Origin: Myxococcales bacterium
GTDB taxonomy: Bacteria > Myxococcota_A > Bradymonadia > Bradymonadales > Bradymonadaceae
Assembly: GCA_007120615.1 (NCBI GenBank)
Contig: SKNI01000699.1
Coordinates: forward strand, 1-7,470
Reading direction: 5' to 3'
DNA: 7,470 bases
Part shown: piece by piece, positions 6,689-7,470 of the stretch
Numbering within the stretch: the stretch's first letter is position 1
How the letters are laid out: every line of letters begins with the position of its first letter
Position numbers and translations under genes: made by a program
Notes under the pieces: generated by a model
The model's database searches: none
What the model saw: only the letters and a program-made list of their open reading frames with translations
What the model was told of the DNA's origin: nothing

Positions 6689-7384
6689 ATGATACCACTG
6701 AAGCGGGCGTTGACCTCAACGGTCGGCCGAAAATTTGTGATGTCGATTTCAGGCATCGCGCTTGTGCTTTTCGTGATCGTTCACCTTCTGGGCAATCTCA
6801 CCCTCCTGATACCCGATGGGGGAGAGGCGTTCAACAAATACGCCCATAATTTTGAGTCCCTGGGGGTCGCGTTGTACGTGATCGAGTTGGGACTTTTGTC
6901 GGTGATCTTACTTCACGTGGCGTTTGGAATCATCATAACCCTCCAGAACCGTCGATCCCGGTCCAAGAAATACGATGAGCATATTCAGACCAAAGGGGGG
7001 CCGAGCAACTTAAGCCCCTTCTCCAAGAATATGTTCTGGTCGGGCTTTTTCATCGGTCTCTTCATCATCGGTCATGTGATCCATTTTCGGATCGCCAAGA
7101 TCTTTACCGCTGAGAAGACGATGATCAATGGTGAGGAGGTCACCGACTTATATGCCATGGTGCTGGAGGCCTTTGCCGATCCGGTGATCGTGGCGGTGTA
7201 CGTGACGGCCTCGTTGATTCTGGGGTTTCATCTGCGCCACGGATTCTGGAGCGCCATGCAGTCGTTAGGGGCGATGAAACCACAATGGACGAAAGGAATC
7301 TACGCCATCGGTTTTTTCGTAGCCTTCGTTCTGGCCATCGGATTTATCGCGTTGCCCGTGTTTTTGTTCTTCATCCAACTGTGA
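6689..7384 (+). CDS. sdhC: Succinate dehydrogenase cytochrome b558 subunit
   Basis: This 231-residue inner-membrane subunit anchors the succinate dehydrogenase/fumarate reductase catalytic subunits and passes electrons between them and quinone through haem b. It is the single-subunit, five-helix type, with helices near 16-39, 60-85, 114-134, 163-186 and 203-229. Candidate haem-ligand histidines lie where the family has them: H32 (VHLLGN) in helix 1, H76 (LLHVAFG) in helix 2, H129/H132 (GHVIHFR) in helix 3, and H181/H184 (FHLRHGFWS) in helix 4. This agrees with the dihaem form known from Bacillus and related enzymes. The length is normal for the family. The next gene, sdhA, begins 7 bp after the stop, so this is the first gene of the operon. 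The fused-anchor type with order sdhC-sdhA is typical of Bacteroidota, delta-proteobacteria and Gram-positives rather than the E. coli sdhCDAB arrangement. Confidence 0.95.
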   Translation: MIPLKRALTSTVGRKFVMSISGIALVLFVIVHLLGNLTLLIPDGGEAFNKYAHNFESLGVALYVIELGLLSVILLHVAFGIIITLQNRRSRSKKYDEHIQTKGGPSNLSPFSKNMFWSGFFIGLFIIGHVIHFRIAKIFTAEKTMINGEEVTDLYAMVLEAFADPVIVAVYVTASLILGFHLRHGFWSAMQSLGAMKPQWTKGIYAIGFFVAFVLAIGFIALPVFLFFIQL

Positions 7385-7391
7385 GCTTGAA

Positions 7392-7470
7392 ATGACGAAG
7401 TTAAACTCGAGAGTTCCCGAAGGCGATCTCCACGCGAAGTGGGAGCGGCGCTTGCACGAGATGAAGTTGG
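7392..7470 (+). CDS. sdhA: Succinate dehydrogenase flavoprotein subunit, N-terminal 26 residues (cut by window edge)
   Basis: The reading frame from the ATG at 7392 is open to the window edge and gives 26 residues. The stretch SRVPEGDLHAKWERR followed by MKL matches the N-terminal lead-in typical of the non-E. coli type SdhA (S-K-I-P-E-G-x-L-x-x-K-W). The FAD-binding glycine motif would follow outside the window. It lies 7 bp after the sdhC stop, with a weak TGAG (7382-7385, overlapping that stop) as the only ribosome-binding match, which suggests translational coupling. The call rests on the short match plus its position directly after sdhC; sdhB is expected next. Confidence 0.85.
   Translation, partial: MTKLNSRVPEGDLHAKWERRLHEMKL

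Overview
The window looks like a stretch of ordinary, GC-rich bacterial chromosome with six protein-coding genes, two of them cut by the window edges. The taxon cannot be read directly. A succinate dehydrogenase operon starting with a five-helix cytochrome b558 subunit, an aspartokinase/diaminopimelate decarboxylase fusion, and a zinc-ribbon/kinase-fold/sulfatase-modifying-factor (SUMF1-type) fusion together suggest a Gram-negative, delta-proteobacterial-type lineage such as Myxococcota or Bradymonadota. That placement is inference. No rRNA, tRNA, CRISPR array, insertion sequence, phage gene or integration site was seen.

Layout. Positions 1-615 (minus) hold the N-terminal half of a leucine dehydrogenase-type amino-acid dehydrogenase with a clear ribosome binding site and a good candidate promoter. 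A 239-bp divergent spacer follows. At 855-2411 (plus) is a protein with a four-cysteine zinc ribbon, a kinase-fold region that has lost every catalytic residue, and a C-terminal SUMF1/formylglycine-generating-enzyme-like domain without the copper-binding cysteines. At 2490-5084 (plus), 78 bp later, is a complete bifunctional aspartate kinase/diaminopimelate decarboxylase, which joins the first and last steps of lysine synthesis in one chain. It converges on, and overlaps by 7 bp, a 491-residue multi-pass membrane protein on the minus strand (5078-6553) that resembles the HTTM family. A 135-bp divergent spacer with a 10-bp direct repeat leads to sdhC (6689-7384) and the first 26 codons of sdhA (7392 onward).

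How the genes relate. Leucine dehydrogenase (branched-chain amino-acid breakdown or transamination) and the lysine fusion enzyme are both amino-acid metabolism genes, but they are on opposite strands and nothing shows co-regulation. sdhC-sdhA is the start of a respiratory complex II operon. The pseudokinase/SUMF1 protein and the HTTM-like membrane protein have no assigned role. No gene-cluster-scale new system is evident. The most unusual items are the pseudokinase/SUMF1 architecture and the lysine-pathway fusion.
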